A stretch of DNA of 30,367 nt. It comes from a virus. Below the pieces are notes generated by a model. The model saw only the letters and a program-made list of their open reading frames with translations. It was not told the origin of the DNA and did not search any database. Numbering within the stretch: the first letter of the stretch is position 1; each line of letters starts with the position of its first letter. This document shows positions 11,578-17,824 of this stretch, one piece after another. A program made the position numbers and the translations under genes. Location of the stretch: positions 1 to 30,367 of IMG/VR virus record IMGVR_UViG_3300008113_000538; one strand, written 5' to 3'.

Positions 11578-11778
11578 ATGTTTATAGTAGAAAGTAAAGA
11601 AGTAAGTAAAGAGTTTGTCACTCTTGATGAGGCAATGAAGTTTAGTAAAGAGCTAAACTGTTTTGTTAGCATCAAAGGTAGAGATATGGAATTGGTTGGC
11701 ATATTTGGTGCCGACGAAGTTAAGGATGGTAAACTTCCTAGCGGAGTAGATTATACTTGGAAAAAACGGAGAATTTAA
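11578..11778 (+). CDS. 66-residue hypothetical protein
   Basis: ATG at 11578 shortly after AAAGGATTT. Predicted beta-alpha-beta fold: FIVESKEVSKEFVTLDEAMK then helix, then a strand with VSIKGRDMELVGIFG, and a basic end WKKRRI. It directly abuts the next gene. No family recognised. Confidence 0.75.
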   Translation: MFIVESKEVSKEFVTLDEAMKFSKELNCFVSIKGRDMELVGIFGADEVKDGKLPSGVDYTWKKRRI

Positions 11779-11973
11779 ATGGAGATATCTGGAGTACAAC
11801 AAGCACAGATTCAAAGATACAATTTAGAACAGGTTCGTTTCCAAGAGAAAAGAGACGAAGACTATCGTAAACTTGTAGAAAAAAGAAATCTTGACAGGAT
11901 AGCTGAAGAAAGAGTAGAACGAAATATTCGTTTGGATTTGGACAAAGGTCGCAATATTGACATAAAATGTTAA
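11779..11973 (+). CDS. 64-residue charged helical protein
   Basis: Starts on the base after the previous stop, with GGAGA just upstream. Almost entirely charged and helical, rich in Arg, Glu, Gln and Lys, with heptad-like spacing that suggests a coiled coil. A single Cys at the C-terminus (DIKC). Function unknown. Confidence 0.7.
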   Translation: MEISGVQQAQIQRYNLEQVRFQEKRDEDYRKLVEKRNLDRIAEERVERNIRLDLDKGRNIDIKC

Positions 11974-11983
11974 GGAGGCACGT

Positions 11984-12451
11984 ATGCCTTGGATTGAAAA
12001 CGTAGCCGCAGATGATATCCCAAAAAGATTTCATCACGAGGCCGGGGAGAACAGTATGCTGATCAGCATTGTTGATCCAGCAAGTTGGCGTCCTACTCCT
12101 GCACACAAGTTCAAAGAAATTCATAACTTTGAATTTTTGGATGTAGAGGAAAAGGACGAAGTGTTGGAAGAAGCAATGAAATGCAGTCAAGAGCAGGCTA
12201 ACGAGCTTGTTCGTTTGCTACAACATGCAAAGGACAATCACATGAATGTTGTTGTTCATTGCTTCGCAGGCATCTGTCGTAGTGGTGCAGTGTGCGAAGT
12301 CGGAGTTATGATGGGTTTTCAGGATACTGGTCGTTTCCGTAGCCCAAACTTGCTAGTCAAGCATCGTATGATGAAGGCGTTGGGTTGGACCTATGATGAA
12401 AACGAAAAGCCCAACATTGATGATTGGAGAACTTTTAGGAGTGTTGAATGA
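11984..12451 (+). CDS. tyrosine/dual-specificity protein phosphatase-like
   Basis: A 155-residue protein with the HC-x5-R-S loop VVHCFAGICRSG (H92, C93, R99, S100), the phosphate-binding loop of cysteine-based phosphatases. A helix after the loop (AVCEVGVMMGF) and acidic upstream positions such as DPASW (about 31-35), where the general-acid Asp would lie, fit the family. AAGGAGG precedes the ATG by five bases. It could dephosphorylate host or phage proteins, or RNA 5' ends. Overlaps the next gene by ATGA. Confidence 0.85.
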   Translation: MPWIENVAADDIPKRFHHEAGENSMLISIVDPASWRPTPAHKFKEIHNFEFLDVEEKDEVLEEAMKCSQEQANELVRLLQHAKDNHMNVVVHCFAGICRSGAVCEVGVMMGFQDTGRFRSPNLLVKHRMMKALGWTYDENEKPNIDDWRTFRSVE

Positions 12452-12819
12452 GTTTGTATAACACACTTTTTGGTATGAACCCAGATACAGATAAAATTCT
12501 GGAGTTCCTTGGTAAGACTCGTGAGGACTTTGGACGTTTTCGTAATGTCTATATGGAAGATGGATACATCGTTGTCCATACTCGAAATGGTGGCGGAAAT
12601 CGAGAAGATTATGAGTATGTCTTTGATGAAATGAGTGAACACCCGTGGTACAGTCACGACGCAGATGACGATTTTGATTGTACCTACGCCAACATTTATT
12701 TCAAAGTTCCTAATGACTCTAATAAGACTCTTTTGGGACTACATACTTTCAATGAAGGCACCAATCCAAAAACAGAATGGGCAATGATGCTTGCTCACAT
12801 GGAAGCATTAAAAAAGTAA
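12448..12819 (+). CDS. hypothetical phage protein
   Basis: A 123-residue soluble protein opening MSLYNTLFGMNPDTDKILEF, an arrangement seen in conserved short phage proteins of unknown role. Central region is beta-rich and acidic with DADDDFDC (about 71-78), then a C-terminal helix AMMLAHMEALKK. Last gene of the operon that starts at 10991. Confidence 0.75.
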   Translation: MSLYNTLFGMNPDTDKILEFLGKTREDFGRFRNVYMEDGYIVVHTRNGGGNREDYEYVFDEMSEHPWYSHDADDDFDCTYANIYFKVPNDSNKTLLGLHTFNEGTNPKTEWAMMLAHMEALKK

Positions 12820-12844
12820 ATTGGTTAAATCGGCAGTCTGGAAC

Positions 12845-12873
12845 TTGACAGATAAGTAGTATGGCTATATAAT
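12845..12873 (+). promoter_or_regulatory. perfect sigma70 promoter of the tRNA-like RNA
   Basis: TTGACA at 12845-12850 and TATAAT at 12868-12873 with a 17-bp spacer. The expected start seven bases below the -10 box is G12880, exactly base 1 of the tRNA-like RNA. Confidence 0.93.
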
Positions 12874-12879
12874 TATAAT

Positions 12880-12989
12880 GTGGTCGTAAGCAAATCGGGA
12901 AAGCTCCAGGCTCGCTGTGAAGCGATGCTATGGGTCGGGCAACGTCTTAGACAACGCCTATGGAGGTTCGAACCCTTCCGACCACACCA
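12880..12989 (+). ncRNA. 110-nt tRNA-like RNA with CCA end
   Basis: A perfect 7-bp acceptor (GTGGTCG 12880-12886 with CGACCAC 12979-12985), discriminator A, CCA (12987-12989), and a canonical T-arm GGAGG-TTCGAAC-CCTTC. In place of normal D and anticodon arms there are 75 nt with a weak AGC/GCT D-like stem, a TCGC-TGTGAA-GCGA hairpin with six loop bases, and a GTC/GAC hairpin. No loop has U33 with a standard 5-bp stem, so it cannot be assigned an amino acid. It is either a tRNA mimic, an odd class II tRNA or a tRNA with an insertion. Confidence 0.75.
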
Positions 12990-13018
12990 TTTTTAACACA
13001 CACACACTGGAGTTTGAT

Positions 13019-13351
13019 ATGAAAAAGATTTTGTTATTTTTTGTTCTTTTTGGTTTCATTAATTACTCAGTTGCTGGCAATGATCCTTATCTGTCTGCTA
13101 CAGAAACATATGACGCCACTAAAAAATTAACAAACACTTCTAAAATAACTTGGATTACAGTTGACGAAAAAGATGTTTTAAAAACTTGCAGAGAAAAAGG
13201 TGTAGAGTTGAAGTCTAAAACAAACTTTATCGATCCTAGAGCATGTAGTTTTTGGACTAAAGATTTCTGTATTGTGATTACAAGTAAAACCCCAATTTTG
13301 GGTTCCTTAGAACACGAAATTCGGCATTGTTTTCAGGGACACTGGCATTAA
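13019..13351 (+). CDS. secreted protein with HExxH motif
   Basis: A 110-residue protein with a signal peptide (MKKILLFFVLFGFINYSVAG, cleavage near residue 19). The frame is open upstream but runs through the tRNA-like RNA, so I take ATG 13019, which follows CTGGAG. Near the C-terminus is LEHEIRHCFQGHWH, an HExxH zinc-site motif with further His residues. Four Cys in the mature part could form disulphides. A small periplasmic metal-dependent peptidase or a metal-binding protein is possible; no family certain. Confidence 0.75.
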   Translation: MKKILLFFVLFGFINYSVAGNDPYLSATETYDATKKLTNTSKITWITVDEKDVLKTCREKGVELKSKTNFIDPRACSFWTKDFCIVITSKTPILGSLEHEIRHCFQGHWH

Positions 13352-13397
13352 TTTCTGATGCTCAGTTCTCTCAAATAAATATTAATTTGAATAGAAG

Positions 13398-13961
13398 ATG
13401 AGCAAACCTTTAGATTACACCACCGCACAAGAACGAGTAGAATCCAAACTACTTAATTCACACGTACATTTTTTGACGGGTGACATTGATGAAGACACTA
13501 TTCGATCAGCAATTCAATGGCTTGTCTATGAAAATCTCAGTAATGAATCCAAAACACTGACGTTATACGTTAATACACAAGGCGGTGATTTATATCAAGC
13601 ATTTGCTTTGATTGACCTAATGCGAGTTAGTAAACATACCATTAGGACAATTGGTATTGGTAGTGTTATGAGTGCTGGATTTTTAATATTTGTTTCAGGA
13701 ACTCCTGGTAATAGAATAATTGCACCAAATACTGGTATCATGTGTCATCAATATAGTGACTGTACAGAAGGCAAGCATCATGACCTAAAAGCCACTATGC
13801 AGGAAGGCGAACATTGTAATAATCGAATGTTAGAAATAATTGAAAGCGCCTGTGAATTAGATGCCAAAACTATCAAAAGAAAACTTCTTTGTCCAACTGA
13901 CACTTATCTAACTGCCTCTGAATTATTAGTATTAGGTTTGGCAGATTCACTATTGACATAA
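13398..13961 (+). CDS. clpP: ClpP-like serine protease
   Basis: A 187-residue ClpP-fold protein: helix-strand start FLTGDIDEDTIRSAIQWLVY, LYVNTQGGDLYQAFALID (about 57-74), catalytic Ser92 in IGSVMSAGF, His117 in MCHQYS and Asp168 in CPTDTYLTA. The triad is complete. Length is close to bacterial ClpP though shorter at the N-terminus. Phage ClpP homologs act as prohead proteases or work with host ATPases; no partner is visible here. Its last codons overlap the -35 box of the next promoter. Confidence 0.9.
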   Translation: MSKPLDYTTAQERVESKLLNSHVHFLTGDIDEDTIRSAIQWLVYENLSNESKTLTLYVNTQGGDLYQAFALIDLMRVSKHTIRTIGIGSVMSAGFLIFVSGTPGNRIIAPNTGIMCHQYSDCTEGKHHDLKATMQEGEHCNNRMLEIIESACELDAKTIKRKLLCPTDTYLTASELLVLGLADSLLT

Positions 13962-13981
13962 TCTTAATTAATTGTTATAAT
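13953..13981 (+). promoter_or_regulatory. perfect sigma70 promoter overlapping the clpP stop
   Basis: TTGACA at 13953-13958 and TATAAT at 13976-13981, 17-bp spacer. The expected start is G13988, the first base of the first hairpin of the orphan RNA below. Confidence 0.93.
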
Positions 13982-13987
13982 TGTTTT

Positions 13988-14251
13988 GTTAGTTAGGCGA
14001 AAGTCAAACTAACCGGCGATGTAAAAGGTAGACGAGGATAGGCGCTGTTATCGCTTCGTGCGATGACGAAAATTACTGGCAAGCACGCCTTGAAAACGTG
14101 CCCGTGCTTGAGTGATCCGAAATCATATACCTTTGTCATTTGTACTCGGAAATATTCAAGCCTCTGTGCATTGTATTTTGTACTTTGGCTTAGGGCTAGT
14201 CCCGTTTGCATATTGTCCGGTCTATTACTTGACCTTTTACAGGACCGTTAA
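13988..14251 (+). ncRNA. orphan structured RNA of about 260 nt
   Basis: A region with no credible ORF directly below a perfect promoter. It starts with GTTAGTT-a-GGC-GAAA-GTC-a-AACTAAC (13988-14013), a hairpin capped by a GNRA loop. An ATCGC/GCGAT hairpin (near 14049-14064), a CAAGCACG/CGTGCTTG helix (14080-14110) and an AAGCC/GGCTT helix (about 14158-14193) follow. A weak CGGTC/GACCG hairpin and a T-rich run near 14219-14259 may terminate it. It is followed by the omega-like gene. I cannot assign it to a known RNA family. Confidence 0.72.
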
Positions 14252-14272
14252 CTTTTTGAATAGGTAAAAAAA

Positions 14273-14512
14273 ATGGAAAAGAAATTTCAAAGTCGTGGTC
14301 CCAATCTTGATACAGATTTGTGTGTTAAAAACTTTGGCGACAATAGGTTCAGTATGGTCATTGGCGCTTCGTTAAGAGCGAAAGAAATTAAACGTAATAA
14401 CAAAGAGAGTGAAAGATTTGAACACACTCATCCAGTTATGACAGCACTAATGGAAATCCAAGAAGGTAAAGTTGGGCCAGAAATACTTGACAAATTACGT
14501 AAGAAAAAATAA
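14273..14512 (+). CDS. rpoZ: RNA polymerase omega subunit-like protein
   Basis: A 79-residue protein with the omega core: NRFSMVIGASLRAKEI (about 24-39) corresponds to the NRF-x-LV-x2-A-x-RAR-x-I block, and HPVMTALMEIQEGKVG (about 53-68) to the P-x-V-x-ALREI-x-GKV block. In bacteria omega helps assemble and stabilise the beta' subunit. A phage copy could remodel host polymerase. The family match is from motif memory; length fits. The first 20 residues differ from host omegas. Confidence 0.72.
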   Translation: MEKKFQSRGPNLDTDLCVKNFGDNRFSMVIGASLRAKEIKRNNKESERFEHTHPVMTALMEIQEGKVGPEILDKLRKKK

Positions 14513-14538
14513 AATTAAAGAAACAAAGGGATACAGAT

Positions 14539-15114
14539 ATGAACGTTTCACTACGCAAAGCAAACGCTATTCAAAATTCAATTAATGATATCATCAAAGG
14601 TATCAAAATCAATCTAACTGCGGAGTTCAATGAATTCCAAGATCCAGCAGTTGAGCTTCAAAGACTAAACACAGAAGTGTTTATCAATGATCAACGTCGT
14701 AGCGATTTACTCACTGCTCAATTTAGCATTCGTGGTCTTGTTGGTGCGGCCAATGCTACCAGCGGTGTTGATGCTAAACTAACACAGGCTGCTTTCATTG
14801 ACAAACGTATTGCTCAACTGGAAACATTTGCCGGTGCAGAAGTGATGACAGATATGGCTGTGATTTCTGGCAAATTAGAAAAGATTCGAACCCGTGTAAA
14901 CGACAACAGTCGTGCAAGCATTTATGGTCGCGATGATACTGTACACACTGCATTGTTGACCAAAGCGCAGATTGATACTGCAAAAAGCATGATTCGTGAT
15001 CTTAGGAATCAAAAACAAAAACTCAATGATGAAATTCTTGAGTTGAATGTGCGTACAGAAATCACATTGACCAATGATGTTGAACAAATTCTTCGTACAG
15101 AAGGTTTGGTTTGA
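14539..15114 (+). CDS. coiled-coil hypothetical phage protein
   Basis: A 191-residue largely helical protein beginning MNVSLRKANAIQNSINDIIK, with a middle GLVGAANATSGVDAKL (about 66-81) and a long C-terminal helix DTAKSMIRDLRNQKQKLNDE that should form a coiled coil. This pattern occurs in conserved phage proteins of unknown role. ATG lies eight bases after AAGGGATAC. Its TGA overlaps the TTG start of the deaminase. Confidence 0.78.
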   Translation: MNVSLRKANAIQNSINDIIKGIKINLTAEFNEFQDPAVELQRLNTEVFINDQRRSDLLTAQFSIRGLVGAANATSGVDAKLTQAAFIDKRIAQLETFAGAEVMTDMAVISGKLEKIRTRVNDNSRASIYGRDDTVHTALLTKAQIDTAKSMIRDLRNQKQKLNDEILELNVRTEITLTNDVEQILRTEGLV

Positions 15115-15641
15115 AACAAAAGTATATTGAGCTGTATATGGATTGGGCCGCTCGTTCGGCTCAATTGAGTCATGCCAAAAGACTACAAGTTGGTGCAGTC
15201 ATTGTAAAAGATGACAGTGTTATTAGCTACGGCTATAACGGTATGCCTGCAGGTTGGGATAACAACTGCGAAGATAAAGAATACATGAGTCATGACGCAG
15301 GCGGATGGCTCAATCCAGATGAAATTGAAGAACGCTGGCCATTTGAAGAAGAGGAGCAGGGTCCTTACTACGAATCTAGTAGACGCTATCGACTTAAAAC
15401 TAAACCAGAGGTCTTACATGCTGAGTCTAATGCAATCGCTAAATTGGCAAAAAGTTCAAGCAGTGGTAACGGCGCTAGTATTTTTATTACTCATGCTCCA
15501 TGTCACGACTGCGCGAAACTCATTTATCAGAGCGGTATCAGTAGTGTATACTATCGTAGTGCTTATCGGGATAATGCAGGGTTAGAATTTTTAGAGAAGT
15601 CTGGAATAGAAGTTAAACAAATTAATAAGGAAATAAAATGA
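15111..15641 (+). CDS. dCMP/cytidine deaminase family protein
   Basis: A 176-residue zinc deaminase. VGAVIVKDD and SYGYNGMPAGWDNNCED (about 27-54) begin the fold as in dCMP deaminases, HAE (H103, E105) gives the first zinc ligand and proton shuttle, and PCHDC (C131, C134) the other ligands. An insertion of about 40 acidic residues lies before HAE. It converts dCMP to dUMP for dTTP synthesis. Start is TTG at 15111, which overlaps the upstream stop. Works with the NrdB and DHFR encoded at the other end of the window. Confidence 0.9.
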   Translation: MKQKYIELYMDWAARSAQLSHAKRLQVGAVIVKDDSVISYGYNGMPAGWDNNCEDKEYMSHDAGGWLNPDEIEERWPFEEEEQGPYYESSRRYRLKTKPEVLHAESNAIAKLAKSSSSGNGASIFITHAPCHDCAKLIYQSGISSVYYRSAYRDNAGLEFLEKSGIEVKQINKEIK

Positions 15642-15820
15642 AATCAGGTCCAAATTACAAAATGTCTAAAACACTGAAGGCAAGTCTTGCTCTTAGTTCT
15701 TTTCAAGATCCTCATAAAAAAGGACAATGGAAACGTGCAATGATTGATGCAGAGATTTCCGCGTCTTTCCAACCAAAGCGTGAAAAGGGTCGAAAAGACC
15801 AAACTGCATCGCAAGATTAA
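15638..15820 (+). CDS. 60-residue basic hypothetical protein
   Basis: ATG at 15638 overlaps the deaminase stop (ATGA) and has AAGGAAAT upstream. The product is strongly basic, with NYKMSKTLKASLALSSFQ and DPHKKGQWKRAMIDAE, a signature of short conserved phage proteins. Function unknown. Confidence 0.78.
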   Translation: MKSGPNYKMSKTLKASLALSSFQDPHKKGQWKRAMIDAEISASFQPKREKGRKDQTASQD

Positions 15821-15822
15821 AT

Positions 15823-15916
15823 ACTGTGACAGTAGAACCAGACGTGTAACGTCAGAAGGAGTGCAAGTCTACCTAGTTCGGGCGGAGAACATATAGTCTA
15901 CTGTATCCGTCACAGT
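15823..15916 (+). ncRNA. structured leader of the dioxygenase gene
   Basis: A closed 94-nt element: ACTGTGAC (15823-15830) pairs with GTCACAGT (15909-15916), and AGTAGA (15831) with TCTACT (15897) continues the helix. Inside are a GACG-TGTAA-CGTC hairpin (15841-15853) and a GTTC/GAAC hairpin (15876-15890). It ends 11 bases before the ATG at 15928 and just before the ribosome-binding AAGGAAAA. Position suits a riboswitch or other leader control element; no known class recognised. Confidence 0.65.
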
Positions 15917-15927
15917 TAAGGAAAATA

Positions 15928-16743
15928 ATGAACATAGATTTTTCAAATCTTGAAACACAAGGTTATATAGTGATACCTAACTTTTTATCAATTGAAGAAA
16001 TTGATATGTTCATTACTGATAAAAATACCAGTACAAGATTGTTTAATAGTTTTCATAGCATACCAATGCCATCAAAAACTATTCTTGAAAAAATTTCACC
16101 TAAAGTATTAGACCTAATGAATCAGATTGGTGACAATACGTCAATTAAAACCAATGTGATATCAATGTTATCCTTATATATGGATACGTCTAATTTTCAA
16201 ATGCCTTGGCATCAAGATCATGTGTCATGGTACATTGATCAACATCATGATAATTATTTAAATTTTTATATTTCAATTATTAAACCTAATTCAAATTTAT
16301 CAGGATTGAGTTTGATTCCTTACGATGTTATTGATAAAAATTTTCCTGAGTACAAAGAAAAATTTTTAGGGAAAGGGGCTAAAAGATTTTTCCCAAATAA
16401 TAACAAGACAACTGTATTTGATGACGAAACTGGTGAGGAATATGATTTACCTATCAATATTGACAATGTACAAGTGTCCCCAAAAATAAATCCTGGTGAT
16501 GCTTTGATATTGAGAGGTGATGTAATTCATAAAACACAAGACACATTAACCAATCGTTTATCTGTTACAATTAGATGTTTGGATGGTAACTTTGTTGTTA
16601 GTAAAAAGAAAATGTTAAGTACTGAATGTAAGACAAAAAGTTCAATTTTAACATCAAATTTAGATCTTTATAGAGCAGTGATAAATGCTTATGGTGATAA
16701 AGAAACTATGACCATTTTTGAACTGTATGAAAAATGGAATTGA
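15928..16743 (+). CDS. PhyH-type Fe(II)/2-oxoglutarate dioxygenase
   Basis: A 271-residue protein with the jelly-roll iron triad: HxD in WHQDHVSWY (H95, D97), distal His201 in GDVIHKTQ, and Arg210 in the 2-oxoglutarate-binding position nine residues on. The start GYIVIPNFLSIEEID is typical of the family. These enzymes hydroxylate or halogenate small molecules or nucleic-acid bases; the substrate is unknown. It is preceded by a folded leader and followed immediately by the tmRNA acceptor piece. Confidence 0.88.
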   Translation: MNIDFSNLETQGYIVIPNFLSIEEIDMFITDKNTSTRLFNSFHSIPMPSKTILEKISPKVLDLMNQIGDNTSIKTNVISMLSLYMDTSNFQMPWHQDHVSWYIDQHHDNYLNFYISIIKPNSNLSGLSLIPYDVIDKNFPEYKEKFLGKGAKRFFPNNNKTTVFDDETGEEYDLPINIDNVQVSPKINPGDALILRGDVIHKTQDTLTNRLSVTIRCLDGNFVVSKKKMLSTECKTKSSILTSNLDLYRAVINAYGDKETMTIFELYEKWN

Positions 16744-16811
16744 GGAATTGTTGTAATCCCTTCAAAGCGAAGGCATCTTGGACGGGGGTTCGATTCCCCC
16801 CGGGTCCACCA
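16744..16811 (+). ncRNA. ssrA: tmRNA acceptor piece (permuted ssrA, 3' part)
   Basis: T-arm GGGGG-TTCGATT-CCCCC (16784-16800), acceptor strand CGGGTCC (16801-16807), discriminator A and CCA (16809-16811), preceded by a CTTC/GAAG hairpin and a strand GCATCTTGG that can pair with the coding piece. There is no 5' acceptor strand or anticodon upstream; the partner GGGCCCG lies downstream at 16901. This is the order of circularly permuted, two-piece tmRNA. The 5' end of this piece is not certain. Confidence 0.9.
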
Positions 16812-16824
16812 TAAGGAGATTAGT

Positions 16825-16899
16825 ATGAACGACGATTTAACTCCCCTAGCAATAGGCGTAGTGGTTGTTTTAGTAGTTTTTGCTCTAGTCCTTTTATGA
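16825..16899 (+). CDS. 24-residue membrane microprotein in the tmRNA intervening segment
   Basis: ATG at 16825 with AAGGAG seven bases upstream; ends TGA one base before the tmRNA coding piece. The peptide has an acidic start (MNDDLTP) and then a 17-residue run of Ala, Ile, Val, Leu and Phe, a membrane segment. It lies wholly within the segment that must be cut out of permuted tmRNA. A real ribosome site and start make translation likely, though chance is not excluded. Function unknown. Confidence 0.6.
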   Translation: MNDDLTPLAIGVVVVLVVFALVLL

Positions 16900-16900
16900 T

Positions 16901-17123
16901 GGGCCCGACCGGTTTCGACAGGGTGAGATAGTAGAGACGGCAACACGGTAGGCGATGACCGTAAATCAAGCAAAACAAGTAAATGCAAATGCAAAAGCAA
17001 TTACAACTGAAGCAGAAGTAATGACTTTCACCTGGGATCTTCCAGCTAACGAAAGCCGTTACGCTCTAGCAGCCTAAGAAACTGCACTTCCGAGGTAGGA
17101 CTTACCTTGTTATCAAAACAACC
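16901..17123 (+). ncRNA. ssrA: tmRNA coding piece (permuted ssrA, 5' part)
   Basis: Starts GGGCCCGACCGGTTTCGACA, where GGGCCCG pairs with CGGGTCC of the acceptor piece and the rest is the conserved tmRNA D-loop. The tag frame ends at 17075-17077 (TAA) after residues ANESRYALAA. The most likely resume codon is GCA at 16985, by comparison with the A-rich lead-in of other tmRNAs, giving a 30-residue tag that is much longer than the roughly ten residues common in proteobacteria. Tag and CCA make it a ribosome-rescue RNA. The 3' limit is set by the terminator. Confidence 0.93.
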
Positions 17124-17150
17124 AAATAGCACCTTCGGGTGCTATTTTTT
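17124..17150 (+). terminator. rho-independent terminator of tmRNA
   Basis: AAATAGCACC and GGTGCTATTT form a 10-bp stem with a TTCG loop, followed by T residues. The symmetrical hairpin also serves the convergent lipoprotein gene, whose stop is three bases away. Confidence 0.95.
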
Positions 17151-17152
17151 GA

Positions 17153-17617
17153 TTATCTCGGATAAACTAGTACGCTTTCCTCAGTACCAACAATTGGATC
17201 AACAATAAGTTTGCCAAATCCCAACATTGTTTCGTTAGAGTTAATAGCAATTTCTTTATTGTTGTTACTGTTAGTTATGGCAAGATCAGTACTTTTCCCA
17301 ATACCATAAATTTGAGTAAGACTAGGTACAAGTACACTAGCCCACTTCAACGCAGTGTCGCCGACGCTGGTTGGCTGTTCAATTCTAGGACTGTTATTAG
17401 ACTGTGTTCCCTGCTGTAGTGCGATAACTGCTGCCACTCGAGCAGTAGTGTCTCCACTGTTGGCGATTGCTTGTAATGTTTTATATCGTTCAATGTCTGC
17501 TTGTGCTCGCGCAACTGCAATATTTTCTTGAGTTTGAGCATATTGTTGATAATTCCCAGATGCGCATCCGGTTAGAAAAATTAAGCCAATTGATATGGCT
17601 AGAACAGATTTGTTCAT
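17153..17617 (-). CDS. lipoprotein
   Basis: A 154-residue protein with a lipoprotein signal: MNKSVLAISIGLIFLTGC, with lipobox LTGC and Cys18 as the lipidated residue. The mature part is Gln/Ala-rich (IAVARAQADIERYKTLQAIA, about 33-52) then has a hydrophobic stretch around 88-105 (TALKWASVLVPSLTQIYGIG) and an Asn-rich turn. It will sit in the inner or outer membrane. An outer spanin component or a superinfection-related lipoprotein are possible, but no neighbouring inner spanin is seen. Convergent with tmRNA. Confidence 0.82.
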   Translation of the reverse strand: MNKSVLAISIGLIFLTGCASGNYQQYAQTQENIAVARAQADIERYKTLQAIANSGDTTARVAAVIALQQGTQSNNSPRIEQPTSVGDTALKWASVLVPSLTQIYGIGKSTDLAITNSNNNKEIAINSNETMLGFGKLIVDPIVGTEESVLVYPR

Positions 17618-17621
17618 GATG

Positions 17622-17657
17622 GTAGTTTCCTTATAAATGTTTTTATTTGGAAACTAC
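17622..17657 (-). promoter_or_regulatory. inverted repeat covering the lipoprotein ribosome site
   Basis: GTAGTTTCC (17622-17630) and GGAAACTAC (17649-17657) form a 9-bp perfect hairpin around 18 nt. On the minus-strand mRNA the arm next to the ATG contains the AGGAAAC ribosome-binding sequence, so folding would hide it. Could be an RNA thermometer-like or protein-bound switch, or a DNA operator. Confidence 0.5.
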
Positions 17658-17755
17658 TTAGATCAACTTACTCCCAATTTACATTGGCATAAGACTTAAC
17701 AGCGAAGGAATTGCTTTAAGCAGTCTCAAATGTATTTATTGCATTTAAATTCTCT

Positions 17756-17782
17756 AATAGTACTTTTAGGTGCTATTTTTTG
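17756..17782 (+). terminator. second terminator-like hairpin, related to the tmRNA terminator
   Basis: AATAGTAC and GTGCTATT pair (one wobble) around TTTTAG and are followed by TTTTTTGG. The right arm repeats GGTGCTATTTTTTG of the tmRNA terminator. The 100 bases before it (17658-17755) carry no ORF and no clear fold, so what it terminates is unclear. Confidence 0.55.
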
Positions 17783-17824
17783 GCTGAATTTTTGTAAATA
17801 TCCGTATAGATTCAGGAGCGATGA

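Noticed and set aside
12917-13018. Upstream extension of the secreted HExxH protein
   Set aside because: The extra frame lies inside the tRNA-like RNA and would bury the signal peptide; ATG 13019 has a ribosome site.
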